DNA from: Clostridia bacterium
Lineage (GTDB): Bacteria > Bacillota > Clostridia > UBA1381
Assembly (NCBI GenBank): GCA_017443895.1
Contig: JAFSXU010000055.1
Coordinates: 1-64,000 of the forward strand
DNA: 64,000 nt
Direction: 5' to 3'
Shown here: piece after piece, positions 8,402 through 17,006 of the stretch
Layout: every line of letters starts with the position of its first letter
Numbering within the stretch: the first letter of the stretch is position 1
The notes under the pieces: generated by a model
The model's input: the letters and a program-made list of their open reading frames with translations, nothing else
The model's database searches: none
What the model was told of the DNA's origin: nothing
Program-made: the position numbers and the translations under genes

Positions 8402-9298
8402 TTACTGTGCCAATGCTTTCATTATTGCATCAGCCTTATCAGCCTTCATAACCATTGCCTGAGTATTGTACATATATGGTGTTGAAACCTCCCACATATC
8501 CTTTCTCTCCTCGGTTATGCACATACCGTTCCATAAACAGTCGATATTCTTTGATGCAAGCTCTGTTTCCTTAGCCTCCCAGCTAATCTCTACAAACTCT
8601 ACATCAATACCCAAAATTTCGCCTACTGCCTGAGCAAACTCTGTATCAAAGCCTGTCCAGGTTACGCCGTCGTCTGCAAGGTAGTTCATCGGCGGATAGT
8701 TTGTAACGCCGATTGTTAAAACGCCCTTTGACTTAACATACTCTAAATCGCTATCAGCAGCAGGGATCGTCTCATTTTCTGTACCCTCCTGATCCTTTGC
8801 TGCCTCAACACTCTGCTCCAAGCCGTATTTTTTAGCAATCTCGTCAAGTTTGCCGTTTTCTCTTAAAGTCTTAATCGCATCGTTTACAGCAGGGCAAATA
8901 TCACTGCCCTTTCTGAATGCTATACCGAAATACTGATCGCCGAACTTATTATCCATATTTATTACAAGGTCTGAAAAGCTTGAGCCCTCGCCCTCAATCA
9001 TGCCCTGCGCAATTACAGAGTCAACAACCGCAACATCCGCAACACCGTTTTCAACATCCATAAGAGCTGTTGCCATTGAGTCAACCGCCGAATACTTTGA
9101 CCTTGCAAAATAATCCTTTGCGATTACCTCTACAGTGTCGTCATTTGCATCGTCCATAACGCCTGTAACCTTTTCCTCACCTGTTGAGCCTGCCTCTGAT
9201 ATTACCTTTATTGTCTCTGCCGTAAGCTCGGTGTTTCCACAGCCTGTCAAAGACACAAGCATCATTGCCGCCATAATTAAACCAAAAATTTTTTTCAT
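8402..9298 (-). CDS. Amino-acid ABC transporter substrate-binding lipoprotein with permuted lobes
   Basis: A 298-residue lipoprotein with a signal peptide and lipobox LTGC (C20). It belongs to SBP family 3, but the two halves are swapped. Residues about 27-163 (VISEAGSTGEE to LDEIAKKYGLEQS) correspond to the second lobe, which normally comes last. Residues about 184-290 (GVLTIGVTNYPPMNY, GFDTEFAQAVGEILGIDVEF, WNGMCITEERK) are the first lobe. A 20-residue acidic linker joins them. The last residues (KADAIMKALAQ) would connect naturally to the first lobe-2 residues, as expected for a circular permutation. Both lobes look complete. The ribosome site is GAGGAAA. First gene of the operon. Confidence 0.85.
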   Translation of the reverse strand: MKKIFGLIMAAMMLVSLTGCGNTELTAETIKVISEAGSTGEEKVTGVMDDANDDTVEVIAKDYFARSKYSAVDSMATALMDVENGVADVAVVDSVIAQGMIEGEGSSFSDLVINMDNKFGDQYFGIAFRKGSDICPAVNDAIKTLRENGKLDEIAKKYGLEQSVEAAKDQEGTENETIPAADSDLEYVKSKGVLTIGVTNYPPMNYLADDGVTWTGFDTEFAQAVGEILGIDVEFVEISWEAKETELASKNIDCLWNGMCITEERKDMWEVSTPYMYNTQAMVMKADKADAIMKALAQ

Positions 9299-9341
9299 TA
9301 CAATTTCCTCACTTTTTCATGCATAAAATTTTTACTTTGCT

Positions 9342-9370
9342 ATTTTACTATGATAAAGCGTTAAAGTCAA
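9342..9370 (-). promoter_or_regulatory. Promoter of the amino-acid ABC transporter operon
   Basis: On the complement TTGACT (9365-9370), 17 bp, TAAAAT (9342-9347), 43 bp before the binding-protein start. Confidence 0.65.
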
Positions 9371-9391
9371 GTACTTTTTTTAAAAATTTTT

Positions 9392-9426
9392 AAAAAAAAG
9401 AAACAGTCCATCTTACGATGAACTGT
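9392..9426 (-). terminator. Terminator of rpmB
   Basis: On the complement, ACAGT(t)CATC-gtaa-GATG(g)ACTGT forms a hairpin with one mismatch, followed by TTCTTTTTTTT, starting 19 bp after the rpmB stop. Confidence 0.75.
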
Positions 9427-9444
9427 CCGCAATCAAAAACTAAA

Positions 9445-9633
9445 TTAAACGGCACGCTGTACCTTTCCTGAGCGAAGGCAGCGAGTACAAACATTAACTG
9501 ACTTTACTGAACCGTTTACAAGTGCTCTTACCTTTCTTACATTTGGCTTCCAAGCACGGTTTGATCTTCTATGTGAGTGACTGACCTTTATACCGAAAGT
9601 TACGCCCTTACCACATACATCACACTTTGCCAT
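9445..9633 (-). CDS. rpmB: 50S ribosomal protein L28
   Basis: A 62-residue ribosomal protein of the large subunit. MAKCDVCGK at the start and C-T-R-C near the end form the four-cysteine zinc-binding version of L28, and the SHSHRRSNRAWKPN segment is diagnostic. Single-gene transcription unit with a GGAGGTG ribosome site, its own promoter and its own terminator. Confidence 0.97.
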   Translation of the reverse strand: MAKCDVCGKGVTFGIKVSHSHRRSNRAWKPNVRKVRALVNGSVKSVNVCTRCLRSGKVQRAV

Positions 9634-9675
9634 AATTACACCTCCTAAACATAGCGTTATAAAACATCAATCAGT

Positions 9676-9704
9676 ATTGTAACACAAGAGTTTTTATTTT
9701 GCAA
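9676..9704 (-). promoter_or_regulatory. Promoter of rpmB
   Basis: On the complement TTGCAA (9699-9704), 17 bp, TACAAT (9676-9681), 42 bp upstream of the rpmB start. Confidence 0.65.
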
Positions 9705-9806
9705 GCATTTTATTAAGTTTTTTCAAAAAAAGTGTTATTTTTTACAATTTGCAGATTTTTTTGTACCTTTATTTGTTTAATTTATGGCGAAAGTTACATA
9801 TTTTTA

Positions 9807-9835
9807 TTGAAAAATCCGCTTGTTTAATATATAAT
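9807..9835 (+). promoter_or_regulatory. Promoter of the hprK-whiA cluster
   Basis: TTGAAA (9807-9812), 17 bp, TATAAT (9830-9835), leaving a 5' untranslated region of about 75 nt before hprK. No other gene lies between rpmB and hprK. Confidence 0.75.
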
Positions 9836-9917
9836 ATAGGTTAGTATATTATGAAGTAGTGTGAGCTGATGCTAAACCTTGCGTTAATCACAACTTTTTT
9901 GAAAGGCGGATACAATA

Positions 9918-10862
9918 ATGGGCGAAAACGGATTTACAATACCATTATCAAAGGTAATAAGGGAGTTTGACCTTGAAATTATACATGAAACAGAGGATTT
10001 GGACAATATTTTAATTTCCCATGCAGATATTAACCGTCCGGGACTGCAAATGGCGGGCTTTTACGATTTCTTTGATTCGGAGCGTTTGCAGATTATGGGT
10101 AAGGTTGAGTTTTCATACCTTGAAAACTACAGCGTTGAGGAGCGAACAGCGAGATTGGAGCGGTTTTTTGAGCACAAGTTCCCTGCTCTTATTATTACAC
10201 GGGGTATTCAGGTTTTGCCCGAGATTTTGGAGCTTGCGGAAAAATACAATATACCTGTTTTAAGAACGGAGCGCGGAACATCGTCGTTTATGAGCGCTAT
10301 CATAAGGTATCTTAGCATTGAAATTGCGCCCTGCCGTACAAGGCACGGTGTTTTGGTTGAGGTATACGGCGAGGGTATACTCATTATGGGCGAGAGCGGT
10401 GTCGGAAAGAGCGAGTGTGCAATTGAGCTTGTAAAGAGAGGTCACAGACTGGTTGCAGACGATGCGGTTGAGATAAAGAGGGTGTCTGACGATACGCTTA
10501 TCGGTTCATCCCCCGATATTATCCGCCATTTTGTTGAGGTACGCGGTATCGGCATAATAGATGTAAAAGAGATATTCGGTATGGGTGCGGTTAAGGACTC
10601 ACAGCAGATTGATATGATTATACATTTAGAAACCTGGGAAGAGGGCAAGCAATACGACCGCCTCGGCATGGTTGACGAATACACAAATGTAATGGGCGTT
10701 AATGTCCCGTCACTTACCATACCTGTAAAGCTTGGCAGAAACCTTGCAGTTATTGTTGAGGTTGCGGCTATGAACAACCGTCAAAAGGGCATGGGCTATA
10801 ACGCAGCCGTTGAGCTTAACAACAGACTTATGGCGCAAATGGAACAGAGCATGGGCGTCTGA
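9918..10862 (+). CDS. hprK: HPr kinase/phosphorylase
   Basis: A 314-residue bifunctional enzyme that phosphorylates or dephosphorylates Ser46 of HPr and so drives carbon catabolite control in Firmicutes. The P-loop is GESGVGKSE 158-166, an acid pair DD lies at 181-182, and the HprK signature EVRGIGIIDVKEIFG spans about 207-221. Length is normal. It heads a run of six closely spaced genes with a conserved order in Clostridia. An AAAGGCGG site precedes the ATG. Confidence 0.96.
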   Translation: MGENGFTIPLSKVIREFDLEIIHETEDLDNILISHADINRPGLQMAGFYDFFDSERLQIMGKVEFSYLENYSVEERTARLERFFEHKFPALIITRGIQVLPEILELAEKYNIPVLRTERGTSSFMSAIIRYLSIEIAPCRTRHGVLVEVYGEGILIMGESGVGKSECAIELVKRGHRLVADDAVEIKRVSDDTLIGSSPDIIRHFVEVRGIGIIDVKEIFGMGAVKDSQQIDMIIHLETWEEGKQYDRLGMVDEYTNVMGVNVPSLTIPVKLGRNLAVIVEVAAMNNRQKGMGYNAAVELNNRLMAQMEQSMGV

Positions 10863-10889
10863 AATTTTTAGAAAGAACGAGCTTTAATA

Positions 10890-11624
10890 ATGAACATATT
10901 ATTTGATACACATACGCATACCATTGCAAGCGCACACGCATATTCTACCGTAGCCGAGAATGCCCGCTATGCAGGTGAAATAGGCATGGAGGCGATTGCA
11001 ATAACCGACCACTGCATTGGTATGGAGGACGCACCGCATATATGGCATTTCCAGAACCTTAAAAACATACCGAGGGATTTATTCGGTGTTAAGATACTGT
11101 ACGGCGTAGAGTTAAATATTCTAAACTCCAACGGCGATATTGATATGGAAGATTGGCTTATGGAAAAGCTCGATGTTGTAAATGCCAGCATACATACACC
11201 ATGCTATGATGATTTGGGGGTATCTGATTGCACAAAGGCATATGAGCGGATTGTAACAAATCCGCTTATTGATGTAATATGCCACAGCGGAAACCCAAAG
11301 TATAAATACGACTATGCAAGAATAATTGACCTTGCAAAGAAATATCATAAACTGATAGAGATAAACAACCATTCATTTTTTGTAAGAAAATCAAGCATAG
11401 AAAATTGCAGGGAGATTGCAAGACTGTGTAAGGAAAAAGAGGTCGGGATTGTCGTATCGTCTGATGCGCATTTCTATACCGATATAGGTAACTATGACAT
11501 GGCTTTTGGAATGTTAAAGGAAATATCATTCCCCGAAAAGCTGATAATGAATAGAAATCTTAAAAGCTATCAAGACTATGTACGCCCAAGGAAAGAGCTT
11601 TTTAGCTGGAAATTGGGCGAGTAA
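10890..11624 (+). CDS. PHP-domain phosphatase (YcdX-like)
   Basis: A 244-residue metal-dependent hydrolase of the polymerase-and-histidinol-phosphatase superfamily. Metal ligands visible are H8/H10 in DTHTH, H16, D40-H41 in ITDHC, the HSGNP motif and S-S-D-A-H near the end. This matches the stand-alone YcdX group, thought to be phosphatases with an unknown natural substrate. It sits between hprK and murB, a placement seen in related Clostridia. The ribosome site is weak. Confidence 0.85.
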   Translation: MNILFDTHTHTIASAHAYSTVAENARYAGEIGMEAIAITDHCIGMEDAPHIWHFQNLKNIPRDLFGVKILYGVELNILNSNGDIDMEDWLMEKLDVVNASIHTPCYDDLGVSDCTKAYERIVTNPLIDVICHSGNPKYKYDYARIIDLAKKYHKLIEINNHSFFVRKSSIENCREIARLCKEKEVGIVVSSDAHFYTDIGNYDMAFGMLKEISFPEKLIMNRNLKSYQDYVRPRKELFSWKLGE

Positions 11625-11642
11625 ACCGAGGAAGGTAAGTTA

Positions 11643-12539
11643 ATGAATTTTGATAAATTAAACACAGTATCTAAAAACTTAAAATTCAATGAGCCGATGA
11701 AAAACCATACCACATTCCGCATAGGCGGAAATGCAGATGTGTTTGTAAGCCCCAAATCAATTGATGAGCTTGCAAGGGTTATTTCAGTTTGCAAAAGCGA
11801 AAATTATCCCTGCCTTGTAGTCGGTAACGGCTCGAATATGCTTGTATCGGATAAGGGCATACGGGGCGTTGTTATTCATATAGGCAAGGATTTGTCGGAT
11901 TGCAGAGTTGATGGCGATACGGTGTATGCGCAGTCGGGAATTTTGATGTCCGCCCTGTCTGCAAAGCTCTTGGAACATTCATTATCGGGCTTTGAGAGGC
12001 TTTCGGGTATACCGGGCACGCTTGGCGGCGGAATTTTTATGAACGCAGGCGCATACGGAGGCGAGCTTAGCGAGTTTATAAAATCGGTTGAGTACCTTGA
12101 CGGTATGGGTGAGATTAAATCTGCCGATGCCGATAAATTATGCTTTGGCTACAGAACAAGCATTTTTCAAAAAGAAGGCTGGATAATATTATCTGCAACC
12201 ATGCAATTTAAAAAGGGAAATGCTGATGATATAAAGAAAGAAATTTCAGAATACAGAAACAGGCGAAACGAAAAACAGCCCATAGAATTACCGTCTGCCG
12301 GCTCTGTTTTTAAAAGACCCGAGGGGCATTTTGCAGGTAAGCTGATACAGGATGCAAACCTTATGGGTTATACAATCGGCGGTGCGCAGGTTTCAACAAA
12401 GCACGCAGGCTTTATCGTAAACACAGGCAATGCAACGGCACAGGATGTGCTTGATTTGATAGAGTATATAAAAAAGACGGTACTTGATAAATTCGGCGTG
12501 GAATTAGAGCCTGAAATACGGCTTATAGGCGAAAGGTAA
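11643..12539 (+). CDS. murB: UDP-N-acetylenolpyruvoylglucosamine reductase
   Basis: A 298-residue FAD enzyme that uses NADPH to make UDP-MurNAc, the second committed step of peptidoglycan synthesis, in the cytoplasm. FAD-binding motifs are GNGSN 61-65 and GIPGTLGGG 122-130. Y160-R161, catalytic S221 in the GSVFKRP motif, and a C-terminal glutamate in LEPEIR complete the active site. Sequence and length fit type II MurB. The ribosome site is GAGGAAGG. Confidence 0.96.
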   Translation: MNFDKLNTVSKNLKFNEPMKNHTTFRIGGNADVFVSPKSIDELARVISVCKSENYPCLVVGNGSNMLVSDKGIRGVVIHIGKDLSDCRVDGDTVYAQSGILMSALSAKLLEHSLSGFERLSGIPGTLGGGIFMNAGAYGGELSEFIKSVEYLDGMGEIKSADADKLCFGYRTSIFQKEGWIILSATMQFKKGNADDIKKEISEYRNRRNEKQPIELPSAGSVFKRPEGHFAGKLIQDANLMGYTIGGAQVSTKHAGFIVNTGNATAQDVLDLIEYIKKTVLDKFGVELEPEIRLIGER

Positions 12540-12546
12540 AAAGATT

Positions 12547-13404
12547 ATGCAATATACGATTATAACGGGAATGTCAGGCTCGGGAAAGACGGCAGTTTTA
12601 AGGTATCTTGAGGATATGGGATATTTCTGCATTGATAATATGCCACCAGCGCTTATCCCGAAGTTTGCGGATATGCTATCCACCACAAACGGTAGCTTTA
12701 ATAAGGTAGTCCTTGTTGCAGACAGCCGTTTGGGTGAGATGATAAACGAGCTTATTTCCCAGGTTAAGATTTTAAGGGACAGAGGCTATGACTGTAATGT
12801 TATGTTCCTTGACTGTGACGATGCAACGCTTGTAAGGCGGTATAAGGAGTCAAGACGGGCGCATCCTTTAAACAACCCCGACGGACTTATCGCATCAATC
12901 ACGCAGGAAAGACAAATGCTTAAAAAGCTCTACACCTTTGCGGATATGATTATTGACACTTCAAATTTGAGTTCACAGGATTTGCTAAACTCAATAAAGA
13001 GCATATACGGCAAGGAAAATGAGGAATATGAATTAAAAATCACGGTAATGGCATTCGGCTTTAAGTACGGAGTACCTGCAGATGCGGATTTGGTTTTTGA
13101 TGTAAGGTGCTTCCCCAACCCGTTCTATGTTGACGAATTAAAGCATAAAACAGGTAACGACAAAGAGGTACAGGACTATGTTATGAGCTCGTCCTCGGCG
13201 GTAAAGTTCATGGACAAGATTTATGACCTTATGGACTTTTTAATTCCGCTCTACATCGAGGAGGGAAAATCGTCATTGACGGTGGCAATAGGCTGTACGG
13301 GCGGAAAGCACAGGAGTGTTACAATGACGAATAAGCTATCGGAGCATTTGACAAACAATCATTATCATGTGCATACTGTATGCCGAGATTTAGGTAAAGA
13401 ATGA
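12547..13404 (+). CDS. rapZ: RNase adapter / nucleotide-binding protein RapZ (YvcJ)
   Basis: A 285-residue P-loop protein with Walker A GMSGSGKT 8-15 and the conserved C-terminal GCTGGKHRSV. In enterobacteria RapZ guides RNase E to the GlmZ small RNA; in Firmicutes the ortholog YvcJ binds and hydrolyses nucleotides and its targets are unclear. It lies 7 bp after murB and upstream of yvcK and whiA, the usual order. Confidence 0.95.
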   Translation: MQYTIITGMSGSGKTAVLRYLEDMGYFCIDNMPPALIPKFADMLSTTNGSFNKVVLVADSRLGEMINELISQVKILRDRGYDCNVMFLDCDDATLVRRYKESRRAHPLNNPDGLIASITQERQMLKKLYTFADMIIDTSNLSSQDLLNSIKSIYGKENEEYELKITVMAFGFKYGVPADADLVFDVRCFPNPFYVDELKHKTGNDKEVQDYVMSSSSAVKFMDKIYDLMDFLIPLYIEEGKSSLTVAIGCTGGKHRSVTMTNKLSEHLTNNHYHVHTVCRDLGKE

Positions 13405-13622
13405 TCATTGGAAATAAGCGTCGCATCTCACAAGTTTTTCGTTCGGGGCGGTATCTTAACATTCAGCAACTTTTGGCAAAGCCAAAAGTCAGCCTAATGG
13501 CTGCCGCACATCTTTGCGGTGCTAACAGCACCCTCACTCAAAACTGCGACCTGCTCGCTTCTTTCCAACGATATGACAGTGCTACGCTGTTGTAGCAGAT
13601 ATAGGAATGGAGAACACAAACA
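13405..13622 (+). repeat. Hairpin-rich intergenic segment between rapZ and yvcK
   Basis: A 218-bp segment with at least five consecutive perfect stems: ACTTTTGGC/GCCAAAAGT (13469-13489), CAGCC/GGCTG (13490-13503), CCGCA/TGCGG (13504-13519), GGTGCT/AGCACC (13518-13532) and TGCTAC/GTAGCA (13582-13599). It interrupts an otherwise tight operon and looks richer in G+C than its surroundings. A 64-codon frame starting at 13401 crosses the stems and is not convincing as a gene. It may be an inserted repeat or a structured RNA inside the message. Confidence 0.6.
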
Positions 13623-14603
13623 ATGGCAGGACTAAAAGTTGTTGCTATAGGCGGAGGAACGGGGCTTTCAACCATGCTAAAGGGGTTGAGGCTCTATACC
13701 GATAATATAACGGCAGTGGTTACCGTTGCCGACGACGGCGGTTCATCGGGGCTTTTACGGCACGATTTTGGAATGTTACCGCCGGGCGATGTACGAAATT
13801 GCCTTAGCGCATTGACGGATGTAAATCCGGAGCTTGGCGAGCTTTTAAATTTCAGGTTCTCCGACGGTACTCTAAAAGGGCACAGTCTGGGAAATATAAT
13901 CCTTGCGGCGCTTAACGAAACCTCGGACACCTTTGACGGCGCGGTAAAGAAAATGTCGGCACTGCTCGGAATTGTAGGCAGGGTCTACCCTGTTACAAAC
14001 GATGATGTAACCCTCCGCGCAATACTCACAAACGGAAGCACAATAGACGGCGAATCAAAGATAAGTCAATACAAGGGTATAATGTGGAACAGGATAAAAA
14101 GAATTGAGCTTGTTCCCGACAGCGCAAAGGCGCTAAAGGGCGTAATATCGGCAATAGAGGAGGCGGATATTATCGTTTTCGGGCCGGGAAGCCTTTATAC
14201 AAGCATAATTCCAAACTTGCTTGTTGACGGAGTTTTGGAGGCTATACAAGCATCAGTTGCTCTAAAAATTTATGTGTGCAATATAATGACGCAAAAGGGC
14301 GAAACGGAGGGCTACAGCGCATCAGAGCATTTAGATGCGCTTGAGGCGCACTCGTATAAGGGGATTGCCGATATTATGATTGTAAATAATGCGACCATTC
14401 CCGACGATATGGCAAAGGCATATTCGCTGGAGAACGCACAGCTTGTACATATAGACAGCGATAAGATAATACCCCGTGTAAAGCTTATGCAGGGAAATCT
14501 CGTACTTATCCAGGACGGCAAGGTACGCCATAATTTCAGCCGTCTTGCAAGGGCAATAATGAATATCGGCAGGGACTATATTGAACTTCAATACGCAAAA
14601 TGA
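13623..14603 (+). CDS. yvcK: Gluconeogenesis factor YvcK (CofD family)
   Basis: A 326-residue CofD-like protein. GGGTG 10-14 and TVADDGGSSGLLR mark the nucleotide-sugar binding fold, and the conserved PPGDVRNCL follows. YvcK binds UDP-GlcNAc and is needed for growth on gluconeogenic carbon sources, linking carbon state to cell-wall synthesis, which fits its neighbours murB, rapZ and hprK. A GGAG site precedes the ATG. Confidence 0.95.
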   Translation: MAGLKVVAIGGGTGLSTMLKGLRLYTDNITAVVTVADDGGSSGLLRHDFGMLPPGDVRNCLSALTDVNPELGELLNFRFSDGTLKGHSLGNIILAALNETSDTFDGAVKKMSALLGIVGRVYPVTNDDVTLRAILTNGSTIDGESKISQYKGIMWNRIKRIELVPDSAKALKGVISAIEEADIIVFGPGSLYTSIIPNLLVDGVLEAIQASVALKIYVCNIMTQKGETEGYSASEHLDALEAHSYKGIADIMIVNNATIPDDMAKAYSLENAQLVHIDSDKIIPRVKLMQGNLVLIQDGKVRHNFSRLARAIMNIGRDYIELQYAK

Positions 14604-14622
14604 TATAAACAGGGGAAGAATT

Positions 14623-15468
14623 ATGTCTTTTTCATCGGATATAAAGGAACAGCTTTGTTCCGTAAAATTCAAGTGCAAAAATTGCTGCTTTGCTGAGCTT
14701 AGCGGCATTTTTGAGTATGCGGGCAAATACGAGGGACAGGGCGCGCGGTTTATAACCGAAAATACAGCAGTTGCAAGGCGTGTTGTAAAAACCATACATT
14801 CAAGCTTCGGCGACCAGACCGAGTACCGTGAAAACAGCCGTTCAATGCAGTTTTTTCTCGATAACGAGCGTGTAATTGACAAGATTGTGCGCTGGGAGGA
14901 AAAAGCAAAGCCCTGCTGTAAAAATTCGTATCTGCGAGGGGCGTTTTTGGGCAGCGGCTCGGTAACGGATCCCCGAAAAAACTACCATATAGAATTTGAC
15001 ACACGGTATGAGGAGCAGGCAAAAAAGCTTGTTCAAATCCTTGGCGATAATGATATTCGTGCAAGGTATACTCTTAGAAAGGATATGAATATTGTCTATG
15101 TTAAGGAATATGAAAAAATAGCGGAAATCCTGAGCCTTATGGGTGCCATGGGCGGTGCAATGGAGCTTTTTACGGTGTCGATTGAGCGAGATGTGAGAAA
15201 CAAGGTAAACAGGCGTGTAAACTGTGAAACGGCAAATGCGGACAAGAGCGCAATTGCATCATCAAAGCACATAAACGCAATAAAAAAAATTAAGGCTCAA
15301 AAAAAATGGACCTCCCTCCCCCAAAGCCTCATAGAAATCGGCGAGGCAAGGTTAAAATACCCCGATGTCGGGCTAAAGGAACTCGGGGAAACATTTACAC
15401 CGCCGATTAGCAAAAGCGGTGTAAACCACAGACTGAACAGGATAATTAAATTTGCCGACGAGCTATAA
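14623..15468 (+). CDS. whiA: Cell-division/sporulation regulator WhiA
   Basis: A 281-residue DNA-binding protein with an N-terminal LAGLIDADG-like fold (the RGAFLGSGSVTDP stretch) and a C-terminal helix-turn-helix (LKELGETFTPPISKSGVNHRL). In Firmicutes WhiA affects division and nucleoid segregation. I use the ATG at 14623 because AGGGGAAG lies just upstream; an in-frame TTG at 14581 is inside yvcK and lacks a site. Confidence 0.95.
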   Translation: MSFSSDIKEQLCSVKFKCKNCCFAELSGIFEYAGKYEGQGARFITENTAVARRVVKTIHSSFGDQTEYRENSRSMQFFLDNERVIDKIVRWEEKAKPCCKNSYLRGAFLGSGSVTDPRKNYHIEFDTRYEEQAKKLVQILGDNDIRARYTLRKDMNIVYVKEYEKIAEILSLMGAMGGAMELFTVSIERDVRNKVNRRVNCETANADKSAIASSKHINAIKKIKAQKKWTSLPQSLIEIGEARLKYPDVGLKELGETFTPPISKSGVNHRLNRIIKFADEL

Positions 15469-15491
15469 AAATAATTATAAGGAGAAATTTT

Positions 15492-15980
15492 ATGCCAAAG
15501 AAAATATTTTCTGTTTTATCTATTCTTATCCTATGCACTGTTTTTTGCGCCTGCCAAAAATCGGGCGAAATAGGCCTTACCATGGACGAGCTTAGTGCGC
15601 GGTTTAACGAGGTCGCAAAAAACACAGAGTACCGACTCGGAAAAAGCGAGAAAAACACCGACAACACCTATTCCATTGCAACAAAGGACGAAACGGCAAG
15701 GGTTATATGTGATATTGAAAATAACAGGATAGTCGAAATAAATGTAAACGGAACGGGCTATTACAGTCCGGGGCTTGCGTCATTTGACTATATGGAGTAT
15801 GTGCTTATGTGCGTTGATAAATCGTTTGATGAAACGACGGCAGGTGATTTTATAGCCGACCTTTATTATGAGGCGTCAAACGGCGGTGATACTGTAAAAA
15901 CGGAATACAACGGCTTGCAGTACGAATATAAAAAGGTAGAAAACGATTATTGGCTGACGGTTAAGAACCGACAAAAATAG
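15492..15980 (+). CDS. Small lipoprotein of unknown function
   Basis: A 162-residue protein with a signal peptide and lipobox FCAC (C21), so it is anchored outside the membrane. The mature part has no motif I recognise. It alternates beta-like strands (ARVICDIENNRIVEINVNG) and ends in KNRQK. Excellent AAGGAG ribosome site, 23 bp after whiA. Confidence 0.8.
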   Translation: MPKKIFSVLSILILCTVFCACQKSGEIGLTMDELSARFNEVAKNTEYRLGKSEKNTDNTYSIATKDETARVICDIENNRIVEINVNGTGYYSPGLASFDYMEYVLMCVDKSFDETTAGDFIADLYYEASNGGDTVKTEYNGLQYEYKKVENDYWLTVKNRQK

Positions 15981-15982
15981 GC

Positions 15983-16011
15983 TTGTAATATATTGTAAAT
16001 TATGATAAAAT
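15983..16011 (+). promoter_or_regulatory. Possible promoter of the nucleotidyltransferase gene
   Basis: TTGTAA (15983-15988), 17 bp, TAAAAT (16006-16011), just after the lipoprotein stop and 27 bp before the next start. Confidence 0.45.
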
Positions 16012-16038
16012 CAAAGAATAAGTCAGGAGGATTTTTTT

Positions 16039-16929
16039 ATGGACACTACTTTAGTTATTATGGCAGCCGGCATCGGCTCAAGATTTGGCGGCGGAATTAA
16101 ACAGCTTGAAAAGTTCGGACCAAACGGTGAAATTATTATGGATTATTCAATCCATGACGCACTGAAGGCAGGCTTTAACAAGGTTGTATTCATCATAAGG
16201 AAGGACATAGAAAAGGATTTTAGAGAGATTATCGGAAACAGGATAGAAAAGATATGCAAGGTTGACTATGCATATCAGGAGCTTGACGATTTACCCGCAG
16301 GCTTTAAAAAGCCCGAGGGCAGAACAAAGCCTTGGGGAACAGGTCAGGCGGTTTTATCGTGCAAGGGTAAGGTAAATGAGCCGTTTATTATTATCAACGC
16401 CGACGATTACTACGGCAAGGAAGCATTCAAAAAGGTTCATGATTTCTTGGTTAGTGCAGAGCCTAAGAAGTACTGCGGTGCAGGCTTTATCTTAAAGAAC
16501 ACGCTAAGCGATAACGGCGGTGTTACAAGGGGCGTTTGCAAGGTTGATGAGGATATGATGCTTATTGACATTGTTGAAACCTCGGATATTGTAAAAACAC
16601 CGACAGGCGCTGTGGCAGGCGATAAGGAAATAGATGCAAATTCTTATGTGTCAATGAATATGTGGGGTGTGACACCCGAATATATTGATTTGCTTGAAAA
16701 GGGATTTATAAAGTTCTTATCAGAGCTAAAAGACGGAGATATAAAATCGGAGTTCTTGGTACCTATCTATATGGACGAGCTTATAAAGTCGGGCGAGGTG
16801 TCTGTAAAGATGCTTGAAACCAACGATAAGTGGTTCGGTGTTACCTATAAAGAGGATACACAGGCAGTTAAGGATGCATTTAAAGAGCTTTATGATAAGG
16901 GAGTATATAACACGAATTTATACGAATAA
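16039..16929 (+). CDS. Sugar-phosphate nucleotidyltransferase-like protein
   Basis: A 296-residue protein with an N-terminal NTP-transferase signature, MAAGIGSRFGGGIKQ, followed by FGPNGEIIMDYSIHDA and the metal-binding acid pair in INADDYY. This fold couples NTP to sugar phosphates. The sequence lacks the C-terminal left-handed beta helix of GlmU-type enzymes and is closest to the small stand-alone group in Clostridia. The sugar is unknown. The ribosome site is AGGAGG. Confidence 0.85.
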   Translation: MDTTLVIMAAGIGSRFGGGIKQLEKFGPNGEIIMDYSIHDALKAGFNKVVFIIRKDIEKDFREIIGNRIEKICKVDYAYQELDDLPAGFKKPEGRTKPWGTGQAVLSCKGKVNEPFIIINADDYYGKEAFKKVHDFLVSAEPKKYCGAGFILKNTLSDNGGVTRGVCKVDEDMMLIDIVETSDIVKTPTGAVAGDKEIDANSYVSMNMWGVTPEYIDLLEKGFIKFLSELKDGDIKSEFLVPIYMDELIKSGEVSVKMLETNDKWFGVTYKEDTQAVKDAFKELYDKGVYNTNLYE

Positions 16930-16934
16930 CCTTT

Positions 16935-16966
16935 GTTAAAAATCAGCGCCATTGCTGATTTTTAAC
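16935..16966. terminator. Perfect inverted repeat after the nucleotidyltransferase gene
   Basis: GTTAAAAATCAGC and GCTGATTTTTAAC are perfectly complementary with a 6-nt loop, 6 bp after the stop. The U-rich part is inside the stem, so it may act as a terminator in either direction or as mRNA protection. Confidence 0.6.
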
Positions 16967-17006
16967 GCTGACGGTAAATGATAATGTGTTTTTTGGGGGT
17001 TACATC

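Noticed and set aside
8402-9298. Frameshift or chimeric assembly as the explanation for the odd binding protein
   Set aside because: One open frame with signal peptide, both complete lobes and a natural linker is better explained by permutation; assembly error still needs read support to exclude.
13401-13595. A 64-codon frame starting at the rapZ stop
   Set aside because: It runs through a series of perfect hairpins, has no domain-like sequence, and its ATG overlap with rapZ is likely chance.
14331-14882. A 183-codon minus-strand frame under yvcK-whiA
   Set aside because: It lies antisense to two well-recognised genes and shows no motif; it is a shadow of their codon bias.
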